Shown here: in pieces, positions 32,940 to 41,626 of the stretch
Layout: each line of letters begins with the position of its first letter
How positions within the stretch are numbered: position 1 is the stretch's first letter
Origin: Parahoeflea alexandrii
Lineage (GTDB): Bacteria > Pseudomonadota > Alphaproteobacteria > Rhizobiales > Rhizobiaceae
Direction of reading: 5' to 3'
Assembly (NCBI RefSeq): GCF_027214025.1
Contig: NZ_JAPWHB010000007.1
Location: 124,001-188,000 of the forward strand
DNA length: 64,000 nt
Notes under the pieces: model-generated
The model's database searches: none
Told to the model about the DNA's origin: nothing
The model's input: the letters and a program-made list of their open reading frames with translations, nothing else
Made by a program: the position numbers and the translations under genes

Positions 32940-34666
32940 TCGATCGAAGCCTTGTCGCGTTTGTCGGATGTGGCGGCGATGATCGGGCTGATCACGCCTC
33001 GGGTTTTCACGTTGATGCAGGCGGGTTTGCCACTTGCCATGCCGCGGCGCACTGCACCGGCGATGTCCTCACGCCGCGTGACCAGCTCACCATAGCCGCC
33101 CAGCCCCTCCACCATCTTGTGAAAGGGGATGTCGCGGAAGTCGGTAGCAACATGGACGCCATTGGCAAACAGCCGCTCCTGCTGCTGGCTGATCGCGTCG
33201 AGCCCCTCGTTGTTGTCAATCACCACCGTGATCGGCAGCCCCTCCTGAAAACAGGCTTCGATCGAAAGCCCGCCCGCCAGGAATGCACCGTCGCCCGAGA
33301 TCAGCACCACATTCGTGACCGGATCAAGCCGCTTGGCCGACATGGCAAAGGGCACGCCGCAGCCCAGCATCGAGTTGATTCCGGGGTTGAGCATCCCTTT
33401 GAGCCGCCCACCGTGCCAGCCATGCATGTTCACGGCTATCTCCGTCCAGAAATGGGTGTTGCCTCCGTCGAAGACGAGCCAGTCATCCGCCCCCATGGCT
33501 TTCTGCACCTCAAGTGAAAGATGAAGGGGATGCACCTTGCGACCCTCGGCAGCATCTTTCTCGGCTTCGGCGGCCAGATCGGCCTCCCACCGGGCAACCC
33601 ACTCGCCCCGGCGTGCACGCTGCTGGTCGAACCACGCCCCCCAGCTGCGCCCGAGCCCTGCCAGTGACTCGCAGAAGGCACCGGGATCGCTCAGCAGCAG
33701 CATGTCGGCCGAGCGGTTGAATTCCAGTTCTTCATGACTGCCGTTCACGCAGATCACCCGCGTCGAGGCCGGCAGGAAGGGCGGGTTGCCAAAATTCATC
33801 GTGTTGTCGAGCCGCGCGCCGATCATCAGCACCAGGTCGCTTTCCATGATCGCCGGTTTGGAGGGCGGATACTGGTGAAAATCGGCCAAACCCATCCAGG
33901 GTTCGGCGTCCTCGCCCATCAGTTTGCGATGGCCCGGCTGGCCGAAAACAGGCAGGCGCAGATTGCGCGCCACGCTCTCCAGTTGCGCCTCGGCTCCCGC
34001 CCACCATACGGAATGGCCGGCAATGATAACCGGCCGCTCGGCGGCGCGCAGCGCCCCGAGTACAGGCTCAAGTGCGTCGGGCGCGGGCCAGGCGCGAGCC
34101 GTGGCGCGCGTGCCACGATTGAACGGGCGCTCTTCCAGCCCCGCATCCTCGGCGAAAGAGGAGAACATGATATCGACCGGAATGCTCAGGTGCACAGCCC
34201 CGGGATAACCCGAGGTTGCCATCGTCCAGGCCCGGTCGACATACTCACGGATCCGAGCGCCATCGCGCACCCGCACCGAGTATTTGACAAGCGGCGCGGC
34301 GATGGCCACGTCGTCAATCTCCTTGAAGCCGCCCGCATTTTCTCGCTTTAGCGTCGAGGAGGAGGTGATGAAGAGGATCGGGCTGCGCTCGCCCAGTGCT
34401 TCCATCATGGCAGGGACGGTATTGGCGAAACCTTCGGGTCCGACGAAGCAGACGGCAGGCTTGCGGGTAAGCCGCGTATGACCATCCGCCAGGTGTCCGG
34501 CCACCTGTTCATGCGGTGTGTTCACCACCGGGATCTGGCATTCCATCATCCCTTCGAGCGCGGGGTTGCAGAAGCCTCCCGCCAGCGTAAAGATGTGCTC
34601 GATCCCCTTTTCCTTGAGCGCGCGCGCCAGGATCGCGCCGCCGCGAAGGCGTTGTATCTCGTTCAT
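32936..34666 (-). CDS. Thiamine diphosphate-dependent enzyme (acetolactate synthase-like), substrate unknown
   Basis: A 576-aa ThDP enzyme. The N-terminal PYR domain has the catalytic Glu in NTPHEQVAGHLADGH near residue 52; the middle domain is Rossmann-like (PVIIAGHSVWWAGAE); the PP domain has the GDG-N motif ISGDGAFLAGGLSIEACFQ ending VVIDNNEG near 500-520. It belongs to the acetolactate synthase / benzoylformate decarboxylase / Xsc group and could decarboxylate a 2-oxo acid or cleave a C-C bond. It neighbours TctCAB and an HIU-hydrolase-like gene. The start at 34666 follows AAGGACAGACCGAA. The substrate cannot be named from sequence. Confidence 0.8.
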   Translation of the reverse strand: MNEIQRLRGGAILARALKEKGIEHIFTLAGGFCNPALEGMMECQIPVVNTPHEQVAGHLADGHTRLTRKPAVCFVGPEGFANTVPAMMEALGERSPILFITSSSTLKRENAGGFKEIDDVAIAAPLVKYSVRVRDGARIREYVDRAWTMATSGYPGAVHLSIPVDIMFSSFAEDAGLEERPFNRGTRATARAWPAPDALEPVLGALRAAERPVIIAGHSVWWAGAEAQLESVARNLRLPVFGQPGHRKLMGEDAEPWMGLADFHQYPPSKPAIMESDLVLMIGARLDNTMNFGNPPFLPASTRVICVNGSHEELEFNRSADMLLLSDPGAFCESLAGLGRSWGAWFDQQRARRGEWVARWEADLAAEAEKDAAEGRKVHPLHLSLEVQKAMGADDWLVFDGGNTHFWTEIAVNMHGWHGGRLKGMLNPGINSMLGCGVPFAMSAKRLDPVTNVVLISGDGAFLAGGLSIEACFQEGLPITVVIDNNEGLDAISQQQERLFANGVHVATDFRDIPFHKMVEGLGGYGELVTRREDIAGAVRRGMASGKPACINVKTRGVISPIIAATSDKRDKASIE

Positions 34667-34799
34667 TTCGGTCTGTCCTTCTTCGGTTCCGGTGTCCGTG
34701 TTTGGGCACGGCGATGCCGTTCGGGCCTTGGCTCGATGTTCAGATATGTCGGTGGAACGCGGCGCTGCGGGTCGGCACTGCCGCGGCACAGAGTGCAGA

Positions 34800-35774
34800 T
34801 TACTGTGGCTCGACGCCTGCGGCCTTCATCACCGCGAGGTTGTTCTTGAGCTGCTTGTACATCTCGGTCGTCGCGCCGGCGGCATCGACATAGTCGATCG
34901 GGGCATTCATGCTGGCGGCGACCTTGGCGAAACCTTCGTTTTCGGCGACCTTGGCCAAGGTCAGAGAGAGCTTCTCCAGCACCTCGACCGGAACGCCCTT
35001 GGGGGTGATCAGCACAGTCTGCATATCCATTCCGATCGGCAGGCCAAGTTCGCCGATCGTGGGTACGTCGGGGCTGCCAACGTTGCGTTCGGTCGTCAGC
35101 GCAGCGATCACTTTCATCTTGTCGGGATAGCGGTGATGTACCCCGCCGGAATAGGCTAGCATCGCCTGTTCCCCCAGCATGGCGTTCACCATCCCCGGCC
35201 CGCCATTCACCGGCATGATCTCGATGTCGATCCCGTTTGCACGCGCAATCTCGTCGGCGAAAACGCGGGTCGTGGCCGACAGTGCGGCATAAAGCATGCC
35301 TGGATGTTCCCTGGCGTACGTCACCATGCCCGCGTAATCGTCAAACGGGGCGGATGCGGACGCGACCAGCGCGATGTCGAAGCGGGTCAACATCCCGGCA
35401 TAGTCAAAATCGTCGATACTGAAAGGCACCTGCTTCATCAATGCGGGCGAGAGCGTGATCGTCTGGCTGGGGTTGAACATGATCGTGTAACCATCCGCGG
35501 GCATGGCCTTGAGTTGTGCCAGTGCTACACCTCCGGCAGCGCCGGCCTTGTTGATCACGTTCACCGGTTGGCCGAGTTCTTCCGCGATGGCCTGCGCCAC
35601 GGCACGGCCCAGAAGATCACTCTGTCCCCCGGGGTTGAATCCGATCAGCATCGAAATGGGTTTTTCCGGCCATTCGGCCAATGCCGGCGTGGCGACGGCT
35701 CCCACGGCTAGGCCGAGCGCCAGTGTCGTGGTTGCGGCAAGGCGTTTCAGTGTTCTATCGAGACTGTGTTTCAT
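34800..35774 (-). CDS. tctC: Tripartite tricarboxylate transporter substrate-binding protein (TctC/Bug family)
   Basis: A 324-aa periplasmic binding protein. A signal peptide covers about residues 1-33 (hydrophobic TTLALGLAVGAVATPALA, cleavage after ALA). Mature-chain Bug-family markers are EWPEKPISMLIGFNPGGQSDLLGR and VINKAGAAGGVALAQLK. It delivers a carboxylate ligand to the TctAB membrane complex. RBS GGAGGAACAAACCC precedes the ATG. It follows tctA by 16 nt and precedes the ThDP enzyme by 133 nt, so all probably form one transcript. The ligand is unknown; Bug proteins bind small carboxylates. Confidence 0.9.
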   Translation of the reverse strand: MKHSLDRTLKRLAATTTLALGLAVGAVATPALAEWPEKPISMLIGFNPGGQSDLLGRAVAQAIAEELGQPVNVINKAGAAGGVALAQLKAMPADGYTIMFNPSQTITLSPALMKQVPFSIDDFDYAGMLTRFDIALVASASAPFDDYAGMVTYAREHPGMLYAALSATTRVFADEIARANGIDIEIMPVNGGPGMVNAMLGEQAMLAYSGGVHHRYPDKMKVIAALTTERNVGSPDVPTIGELGLPIGMDMQTVLITPKGVPVEVLEKLSLTLAKVAENEGFAKVAASMNAPIDYVDAAGATTEMYKQLKNNLAVMKAAGVEPQ

Positions 35775-35790
35775 GGGTTTGTTCCTCCGT

Positions 35791-37290
35791 TTATCGGGTT
35801 GAGGCCGGACGGCGCGCCGCGCCTTGGCCAAAGCGCCAGACCGCCAGTGCGGTCAGCACGAAAAAGACGATGGCCAGCGGATGCGCCACCAGGTTGGCTG
35901 GATCGCCTTGCAAGATCTGGATGGATTGCCGCAGACTCAGCTCCACCGCCGGGCCGACGACGAAGCCGATCAGGAAATTCACCACCGAGAAGCCGAAGCG
36001 CACCATCAGTACGGCTAGCATGGCGAATGCCAGCATCACGTAGATGCCGAAGGCGCCGCCGCCCTCGATCCATGCGCCGATGACGCAGAGAAACAGCACG
36101 GTGGGAACGATCACGCGGATCGGCACTCGCGTGACCATGGCGAAGAAACCCTGGAATACCAGTCCGATGACCAGTAGGCCCATACTGGCCGCGATCATCG
36201 CCGCATATATGCCCCCAACGAGGCGCGGTTGCTGCGAAAACATCAGTGGACCCGGGGTTAAGCCGTGCAGCATGAAGGCGCCGATCAGGATCGCTGCGAT
36301 CACGCTACCGGGAATTCCCAGCGCAAACAGCGGGATCAGGCTCGCCGGCACCACCGCGTTGTCAGCGCTTTCGGCCGCGGCCACGCCCTCGATCGCGCCT
36401 TTGCCAAAGCGCTCGGGCGTCTTCGAGCGGCTGCGTGCTGCGCCGTAGGACAAAAAAGAGCCCACGCTGGCACCCAGACCGGGCAGGATACCCACGATCA
36501 CGCCGATGCCTGTGCCCCACAAAATCGAGGGACCGGCGCGGCGCCAATCCGCGCCTGTCACGCGGTTGTCGTCGCGGTCCTTGCCCATTGTGATCTCACG
36601 GGTCTCACGATCTATTTCGTGGCGTCGCCCCGCCTGTAGGATCATTTCGGCCACCGCGAGCATCCCGATTGCCATCGGGACCAGGGGGATGCCGTCATAT
36701 AGCTGGTAGAGTCCGAAGGTCATGCGTGGCAGCCCGGATTCTATTTCCAATCCCACCGTCGCCAAAAGAATGCCCAGCAACGCCGCGATGATTCCCTTGG
36801 GCAGGGATTTGGCCGAGAGCCCGCCTACAAAAGTGAGTGAAAAAAGCAGGATTGCTAAGATGTCCACCGGCCCGATCAGCAGTGCAAAGGATGCGATCGG
36901 CTCGGCGAGGACGACAAGCGCGAGAGTGGAGGCGAAGTCTCCTATCACCGATGCAAAAAGTGCCATCTTCAACGCCTTGCCGGCCTTGCCCTGCCGCGCC
37001 AGCGGATAGCCGTCCAGTGCGGTGGGGGCCGATGACGGCTCACCCGGCACGTTGAGCAATATCGCCGAAACGGCGCTGCCAGCGGCGCTGCCCTTTGCAA
37101 TTCCGATCAGAAAAGCGATGGCCGCCAGCGGCTGCAAGCTGAAGGTCAGCGGAATAGCGATGGCAACTGCCGTGGCCTTTCCAAGCCCTGGCAGCGCGCC
37201 CACGAGATAGCCGATGGCCACCCCGGCCAGGATCCAGCCGGCAATGGTGAGCGAGAAGATATCGGCGAAGCCGAGGAAAAGCTGTTCCAT
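35791..37290 (-). CDS. tctA: Tripartite tricarboxylate transporter large permease TctA
   Basis: A 499-aa membrane protein with about 11-12 transmembrane segments. The two TctA signature repeats are seen: GALPGLGKATAVAIAIPLTF near residue 31 and GILPGLGASVGSFLSYG near 270. Gly/Pro-rich loops such as ILLNVPGEPSSAPTALDGYP are typical. It is the main translocation subunit of a sodium- or proton-driven carboxylate importer. The start at 37290 was chosen by homology (MEQLFLGFADIFS); a much longer in-frame ORF (from 37689) overlaps tctB out of frame and is not supported. Confidence 0.92.
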   Translation of the reverse strand: MEQLFLGFADIFSLTIAGWILAGVAIGYLVGALPGLGKATAVAIAIPLTFSLQPLAAIAFLIGIAKGSAAGSAVSAILLNVPGEPSSAPTALDGYPLARQGKAGKALKMALFASVIGDFASTLALVVLAEPIASFALLIGPVDILAILLFSLTFVGGLSAKSLPKGIIAALLGILLATVGLEIESGLPRMTFGLYQLYDGIPLVPMAIGMLAVAEMILQAGRRHEIDRETREITMGKDRDDNRVTGADWRRAGPSILWGTGIGVIVGILPGLGASVGSFLSYGAARSRSKTPERFGKGAIEGVAAAESADNAVVPASLIPLFALGIPGSVIAAILIGAFMLHGLTPGPLMFSQQPRLVGGIYAAMIAASMGLLVIGLVFQGFFAMVTRVPIRVIVPTVLFLCVIGAWIEGGGAFGIYVMLAFAMLAVLMVRFGFSVVNFLIGFVVGPAVELSLRQSIQILQGDPANLVAHPLAIVFFVLTALAVWRFGQGAARRPASTR

Positions 37291-37301
37291 GCCCAGCGCC
37301 C

Positions 37302-37745
37302 TCAACCCACCGTCGTGCCCAGCACGACATAGATTAGCAGGTAGCCCAGCAGAAGAATCCCTGCAGCTTGGGCAGCAAGCATCAAGGGCTTGCGCTCGCC
37401 CATGATCAGGGCCGCGCCGATCACCAACATCGCTCCGCCACCCAGCGGGCCAATCACCGGAAGAAGCCAGAGAGAGATCAGGATGATCCCAGGAACAGTG
37501 ATGAAGGCCGCCGCTTCGTGCTTCGAGAGGTGAAATGGCTCCCCAGCTCCCCGCCACAGCCCCTGCGCAGCGATCAGGAGGCCAAGAAGCCCGATTCCAA
37601 CGAGCGCGATCTGCGGCACGAGGCGCGGGGAAAGCATGCCGGCAAAACCCGCTGGGATCTGTGCGGGAACAATGAAGAACAGCCCCCATGCTGCAATGAT
37701 CGCCAGCACTCCCCCGATGATGGTGCTTGTCCTGTCCATCCTCAC
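37302..37745 (-). CDS. tctB: Tripartite tricarboxylate transporter small permease TctB
   Basis: A small hydrophobic protein of about 147 aa with four predicted membrane segments (IIGGVLAIIAAWGLFFIV, LVGIGLLGLLIAAQGLW, AFITVPGIILISLWLLPVIG, AGILLLGYLLIYVVLGTTV). It is the accessory membrane subunit of the TctABC system. I place the start at GTG 37745, seven bases after GGGGAGGA; ATG 37739 is the alternative. It is the first gene of the tctB-tctA-tctC-ThDP-HIU unit. Confidence 0.82.
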   Translation of the reverse strand: MRMDRTSTIIGGVLAIIAAWGLFFIVPAQIPAGFAGMLSPRLVPQIALVGIGLLGLLIAAQGLWRGAGEPFHLSKHEAAAFITVPGIILISLWLLPVIGPLGGGAMLVIGAALIMGERKPLMLAAQAAGILLLGYLLIYVVLGTTVG

Positions 37746-37885
37746 CGATGTCCTCCCCTGCTGCGCCCGCACGCCTCCACGCGCGCTATGCCGTTTTCAA
37801 ACATATCCGATAGGCCGAGCCCTGTTGAAATACCATTTTTTGCGCGTACTATACCTAATAAGCATAGCGTAAGAGGGGAGGCGCC
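37746..37885. promoter_or_regulatory. Divergent promoter region between tctB and the LysR gene
   Basis: An 8-bp inverted pair CGCTATGC (37784-37791) and GCATAGCG (37862-37869) frames the AT-rich centre of this 140-bp gap. This is the expected place for LysR binding between a divergently transcribed regulator and its target operon. The pairing is seen in sequence; its role is inferred. Confidence 0.45.
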
Positions 37886-38821
37886 ATGAACTTCAAACTT
37901 CACCAGCTGAAATGCCTTCAAACCGTGGCTGATTCAGGAAGCTTCCTTGCCGCATCAAAGGAGTTGGGCGTAGCACAGCCCGCGCTCTCCCGGAAAATCG
38001 CCGAGTTGGAAAAGCTTGTCGAACAGCGCCTGTTCGAGCGGAGTTCACAGGGTGTCACCCTGACCGCGGCGGGCGAACGGTTTCTGCGCCACGCCCGGCT
38101 GATCCTGCAGCAGGTGGACAGGGCCGAGCGCGAGATGGAACTCGAACGTACCGATGCCTCCGTTGAGGTGAATTTCGTTGTTCCGCCGACGTTGAGCCTG
38201 TTTGTCGCTGCACCGCTGGTTAAAGCGGTGGCGACAGATTACCCCAACATCCGGGTGCGCTGCCACGAAACTCATTGGGACAATGCCCGTCAGATGATGG
38301 AGAGCAACGGTGCCGATCTGGCGCTTGTGACCAATGGCCATGCATTCAAGGGATGTCATGCCGAAACCTGCGCGCGCGATCGTGTCTATTTTGGCGGCCG
38401 TATTGATGAGAGGTTTCACGGCCATGCCCCAATGGATTTCGCCGAGGCCTGCGAGATGCCTCTGGTGTTGCCGGGGCCAAACTTCCTGATCCGGCGCGTC
38501 CTCGAAGAGGCGGCGCGTAAACGTGGACTGCGGCTGAACATACGCCATGAGCTGAACTCGGGACCTCTGCTGGCCTCCTACCTTGAGGAAGGGCTCGGTT
38601 ACACGATCTCGATCTGGCAGACCTTCTTCGAAGGGGTCGCCCGTGCTCGAATGTTTGCCCGACCTTTGTCGAACCCCGAATTCGAGCGAGACCTCACCAT
38701 CATCTCTGCTGGATGGGACGCTCCGGATCCGGCGATCGGGATCGTGCGCCGCTATCTCCGCAACCGTGTAAGGGAGCTGCTCCGGACTGGCATACTCAGG
38801 GGTGCGATCGAAGCCTCATGA
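37886..38821 (+). CDS. LysR-family regulator of the Tct operon
   Basis: A 311-aa LysR protein. The helix-turn-helix is at residues 1-62 (GSFLAASKELGVAQPALSRKIAELEKL, LFERSSQGVTLTAAGERFL), followed by a periplasmic-binding-like effector domain from about residue 92. It is divergent from tctBAC and so is the likely regulator of that transport unit. RBS AGGGGAGGCGCC precedes the ATG. The effector is probably the transported acid or a product, which is unknown. Confidence 0.88.
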   Translation: MNFKLHQLKCLQTVADSGSFLAASKELGVAQPALSRKIAELEKLVEQRLFERSSQGVTLTAAGERFLRHARLILQQVDRAEREMELERTDASVEVNFVVPPTLSLFVAAPLVKAVATDYPNIRVRCHETHWDNARQMMESNGADLALVTNGHAFKGCHAETCARDRVYFGGRIDERFHGHAPMDFAEACEMPLVLPGPNFLIRRVLEEAARKRGLRLNIRHELNSGPLLASYLEEGLGYTISIWQTFFEGVARARMFARPLSNPEFERDLTIISAGWDAPDPAIGIVRRYLRNRVRELLRTGILRGAIEAS

Positions 38822-39479
38822 AGGCAGGGGATAGCGTCGCCTGAAGCGAAATTGCAAAACGTGGCACAACCGAAATCCCACAACCTGCTTGAGCCATTCA
38901 ACCCATTCCGCACAAATTGGAGGCTTCATAGAGGGCTTTTTTATACTATTAAATCGTACATACAATTTTCGTAGCTAACTAATTCATTATAAAATATTAG
39001 AGAGATAGGAGAAAACTGAACCACCACTGCGTGATATACTGACAGTTTTGTTGTTTATAACTTTTGATATGGTTGAAGAAATTGTATGGGTGTATTTCAC
39101 GGATAATTGAAACTGGTATTCAGTTATGTGTTATTGACCGGTTTTTCTGGATCTGGATTCACAAATTTCAATTGCGATCCGATTTGTTGAGCGAAGGTCT
39201 CGGTTAGTGTCCGAAAGCAAGGGGATTCTCGCGGGGCAGAGTCAATCATGGGGACGATGTCCTCTCCGTATTATTCGGTTCATCTTGTGCATCGGGGCGG
39301 CTCGCGCATTATCCGTCGGTTGGCATTCTCTATGCCGCCGCGCTCCCGAGCGGGCACCGTCCGGGTATGACAACGATCGGGATAATGCGTGCGGGTGTCC
39401 AGTTGTGCCTTCATATGTTGCATCCCAACTTTATTCCCAATCCGCCTCATACTTGCCGATGAGTGGAGTCAAAACGCGA
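38822..39479. other. AT-rich non-coding region
   Basis: No supported gene lies here. Positions about 38935-39180 are strikingly AT-rich against the GC-rich surroundings, with stretches such as TATACTATTAAATCG and CATTATAAAATATTAG. The part from 39190 to 39479 returns to normal composition; its forward ORFs lack ribosome binding sites and family resemblance. It separates the LysR gene from the end of the convergent racemase gene. Confidence 0.5.
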
Positions 39480-40292
39480 TCAGATCATGTCTTCACCCGC
39501 GGCCGGGAACAGTCCCAGGCTCGCGCGCGCATTCGCAAGAGCCTCCGGCTCCGGCGGACGCAGGGCGTTTGCGCGGCTTTTCACATACCCGCAGCGGCCG
39601 GCGGTATCGACCATGGCTTCGAGGGATTTGAGACCGATCGCCGAGGAATCCAGGACCGGTACACCTGTCCCGGGCACTTCGAGATAGCCGGAAGAACGCA
39701 ACAGCGGCCCATAATAACCGCATCCGACAATGATGACTTCGGCGCCGTCGGCGATGCACTCGCGTGCGGTAAGCTCGAAACGCGGGATGAATTCGGCTCG
39801 CGGGTCTTCCGCCGAACGGCACAACAGTTCGGTATCCGACACCGGGGAAATGCTGCGCACCGGCCAGTGGATTGCCCGCTGCGACAGACCGTAGGAGATA
39901 AGATCGTTCTCGATGGAATCGGCTGTTTTCGGCGATACAGTCACCACCGCAAAGCGGCGTCCCATGGTCAGCGCCCACAGCATTGATTGTTCGCCGACGG
40001 AGGCAACCGGGACCGAGAGTATTTCGCGGGTTTCCCAGAGCGCGTCGTTCCAGCAACCCAGGAAGATCCCGTCGATACCATCCGCTTCAGCCCGGATCGC
40101 CGCCTCGATCATGTGGACCGAGTTCAGATGCTCGGCATAAAGCGAACGGGTGAAGTTGCCGCTTGCCGGCAGGAAGCGGAATTCGAGCTGGCAATCTGGC
40201 CGCAGGACCGGCAGGATCGATGCCTCGATCCTGCCCCACAACCGTTCCAGTCTCTCGATCCTTGTGGTCGGATGGATCCAACACAGACGCAC
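39480..40292 (-). CDS. Asp/Glu/hydantoin racemase-family protein
   Basis: A 270-aa protein of the Asp/Glu/hydantoin racemase superfamily, which uses two Cys residues as acid and base. Candidate Cys are in GIFLGCWNDALWETRE near residue 79 and VIIVGCGYYGPLLRSSG near 190. The N-terminus (RLCWIHPTTR) resembles hydantoin racemase starts. It is the last gene of the seven-gene reverse operon, 35 nt after ridA. It may racemise an amino acid or related intermediate, or act as a maleate-isomerase-like enzyme; the substrate is unknown. The GlyCys contexts differ from classic aspartate racemases. Confidence 0.75.
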   Translation of the reverse strand: MRLCWIHPTTRIERLERLWGRIEASILPVLRPDCQLEFRFLPASGNFTRSLYAEHLNSVHMIEAAIRAEADGIDGIFLGCWNDALWETREILSVPVASVGEQSMLWALTMGRRFAVVTVSPKTADSIENDLISYGLSQRAIHWPVRSISPVSDTELLCRSAEDPRAEFIPRFELTARECIADGAEVIIVGCGYYGPLLRSSGYLEVPGTGVPVLDSSAIGLKSLEAMVDTAGRCGYVKSRANALRPPEPEALANARASLGLFPAAGEDMI

Positions 40293-40327
40293 CGTTCATC
40301 TCCTATCACGACCCGAGGACGACGCTG

Positions 40328-40720
40328 TCAATCGGCGCAGCCGATGACGGCGACCGCGGCAATCTCAACCTTGACGTCAGGAACCGGAAATTGCACCACC
40401 AGCGCCGCATTGGTGGGGAGAATGTCGCCGAAAATCTCGCCGAGAACCGGACCGATGGTCTGGAATATCTCGGCTGAGGTGACATAGGTCGTGATCTGCA
40501 CAACCTCCTTCAAGCTGGCGCCGGCCCGGGCGAGCGCGGGCTCGATGTTGCTGATCACCTGCCGAAGCTGCACGACAGGATCGGGATCACACACGCCCGT
40601 GGCATAGTCGATGCCGACCGTGCCGGAGACGTAGACTGTGTCGCCCACCTTGACTGCGCGGCTGTAGCCGAACGCTTTTTCGAAAGTGGAGCCGGAAGAG
40701 AAGTTCTCGCGTTTGGTCAT
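40328..40720 (-). CDS. ridA: RidA-family enamine/imine deaminase
   Basis: A 130-aa YjgF/YER057c/UK114 protein. TVYVSGTVGIDYATG, the QLRQVISNIEPALARAGASL helix and VVQITTYVTS are characteristic. The family's C-terminal catalytic Arg is not obvious: the segment usually reading ARAAV is AALVVQFPVPDVKVEIAAVAV here, so it may belong to a RidA subgroup without deaminase activity. RidA proteins hydrolyse reactive enamines or imines formed by amino-acid enzymes. It overlaps the upstream DUF3830-like gene by 4 nt. Confidence 0.82.
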   Translation of the reverse strand: MTKRENFSSGSTFEKAFGYSRAVKVGDTVYVSGTVGIDYATGVCDPDPVVQLRQVISNIEPALARAGASLKEVVQITTYVTSAEIFQTIGPVLGEIFGDILPTNAALVVQFPVPDVKVEIAAVAVIGCAD

Positions 40721-41622
40721 TGTGTCCTCGATGGCTGGAGAAGGTCGCTGCGCCCTAATGCGCGTTTGGTGAGTTCATTGGCGGCAAACCACGGAATGTG
40801 GATATCCACCCAGTTCGACATGCGGCTGCAGTACAGAATGAGTTCGGCGAGAAGCTCCTGAAGCGGAACATCGCCCGTCTCGATCAGGGCGATGGCGTCC
40901 TGCAGCACCGCCTCGCTCTGGCTCAGATGGCAATAATGACCGATGCGGGAAATGCCCAGATGCAGTGTGTTGAGCGCAATCGCGCGGCGCGCGGCATCAT
41001 CGTACAAGCCTGGCTGCGACCAGATCTGCCAGAGGCTTTCCTGCACGAAACGGAAATAGCCGTCGGCGGTCGCCATTGGGCCGAAAGGTATATTGTGGCC
41101 TGTATTGGCGAGCATCCGGTCGATTTCTGCCGGCTCCTCCTGCCATGCCAGCTGTCGGGCCCGTCTTATGCGGTCCCATGGTGTATCGGCGCCCGGCAGG
41201 GGCGGCGTGATAGACGGCGGGGCGTCCTTAAGGCGCAGATCGGCCGCAAACAGTTTCGAACCGGCCTCGCGGCGCTGTCGTTCGGCATAGGTGCGCAACC
41301 AGCCGATGCCGCCGTTCAGACGGCCGAGATAGGTGACTGCAGCTGTCTCCGCCTGCAATTCGTCGTAGATGATCTCGAGATACTGCCGGTCCGGATAATA
41401 GAGGAACGATCCCGGCGGCAGTTGGTGAATATTGGTGCCTTCCTCGAGGCCGGCGAGGATCGGGCTCGGCCAGTAGATGTGGCAACCGGCGATCTTGGCG
41501 CAATGGATCGTCACGCTGGCCGGGAGCCAGGCCGTCAGCTGATCGAGCGTGGGTGAACCGGGACGGTCGACGAGTTCGATTTCATGCTCCTGTCCTTCGC
41601 AGGCAAAAATCAGTGTGCGCAT
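40717..41622 (-). CDS. Two-domain protein: DUF3830/cyclophilin-like N-terminus and unknown helical C-terminus
   Basis: A 301-aa protein. Residues 1-90 (MRTLIFACEGQEHEIELVD, LPASVTIHCAKIAGCHIYWP, QLPPGSFLYYPDRQYLEIIY) resemble the DUF3830 cyclophilin-like domain often found with amidohydrolases and ABC importers. Residues about 170-290 are helical with a His/Cys-containing GISRIGHYCHLSQSE and end WVDIHIPWFAANELTKRAL. I do not recognise this half. The ATG at 41622 follows GGAAGGATGAACCA. The gene lies between a P5C-reductase-like gene and ridA in a tightly packed operon. Function unknown. Confidence 0.65.
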   Translation of the reverse strand: MRTLIFACEGQEHEIELVDRPGSPTLDQLTAWLPASVTIHCAKIAGCHIYWPSPILAGLEEGTNIHQLPPGSFLYYPDRQYLEIIYDELQAETAAVTYLGRLNGGIGWLRTYAERQRREAGSKLFAADLRLKDAPPSITPPLPGADTPWDRIRRARQLAWQEEPAEIDRMLANTGHNIPFGPMATADGYFRFVQESLWQIWSQPGLYDDAARRAIALNTLHLGISRIGHYCHLSQSEAVLQDAIALIETGDVPLQELLAELILYCSRMSNWVDIHIPWFAANELTKRALGRSDLLQPSRTQ

Positions 41623-41626
41623 TGGT

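Noticed and set aside
39207-39986. 259-codon forward ORF partly opposite the racemase gene
   Set aside because: Its second half is antisense to the racemase gene and its first half lacks a ribosome binding site and any recognisable motif.
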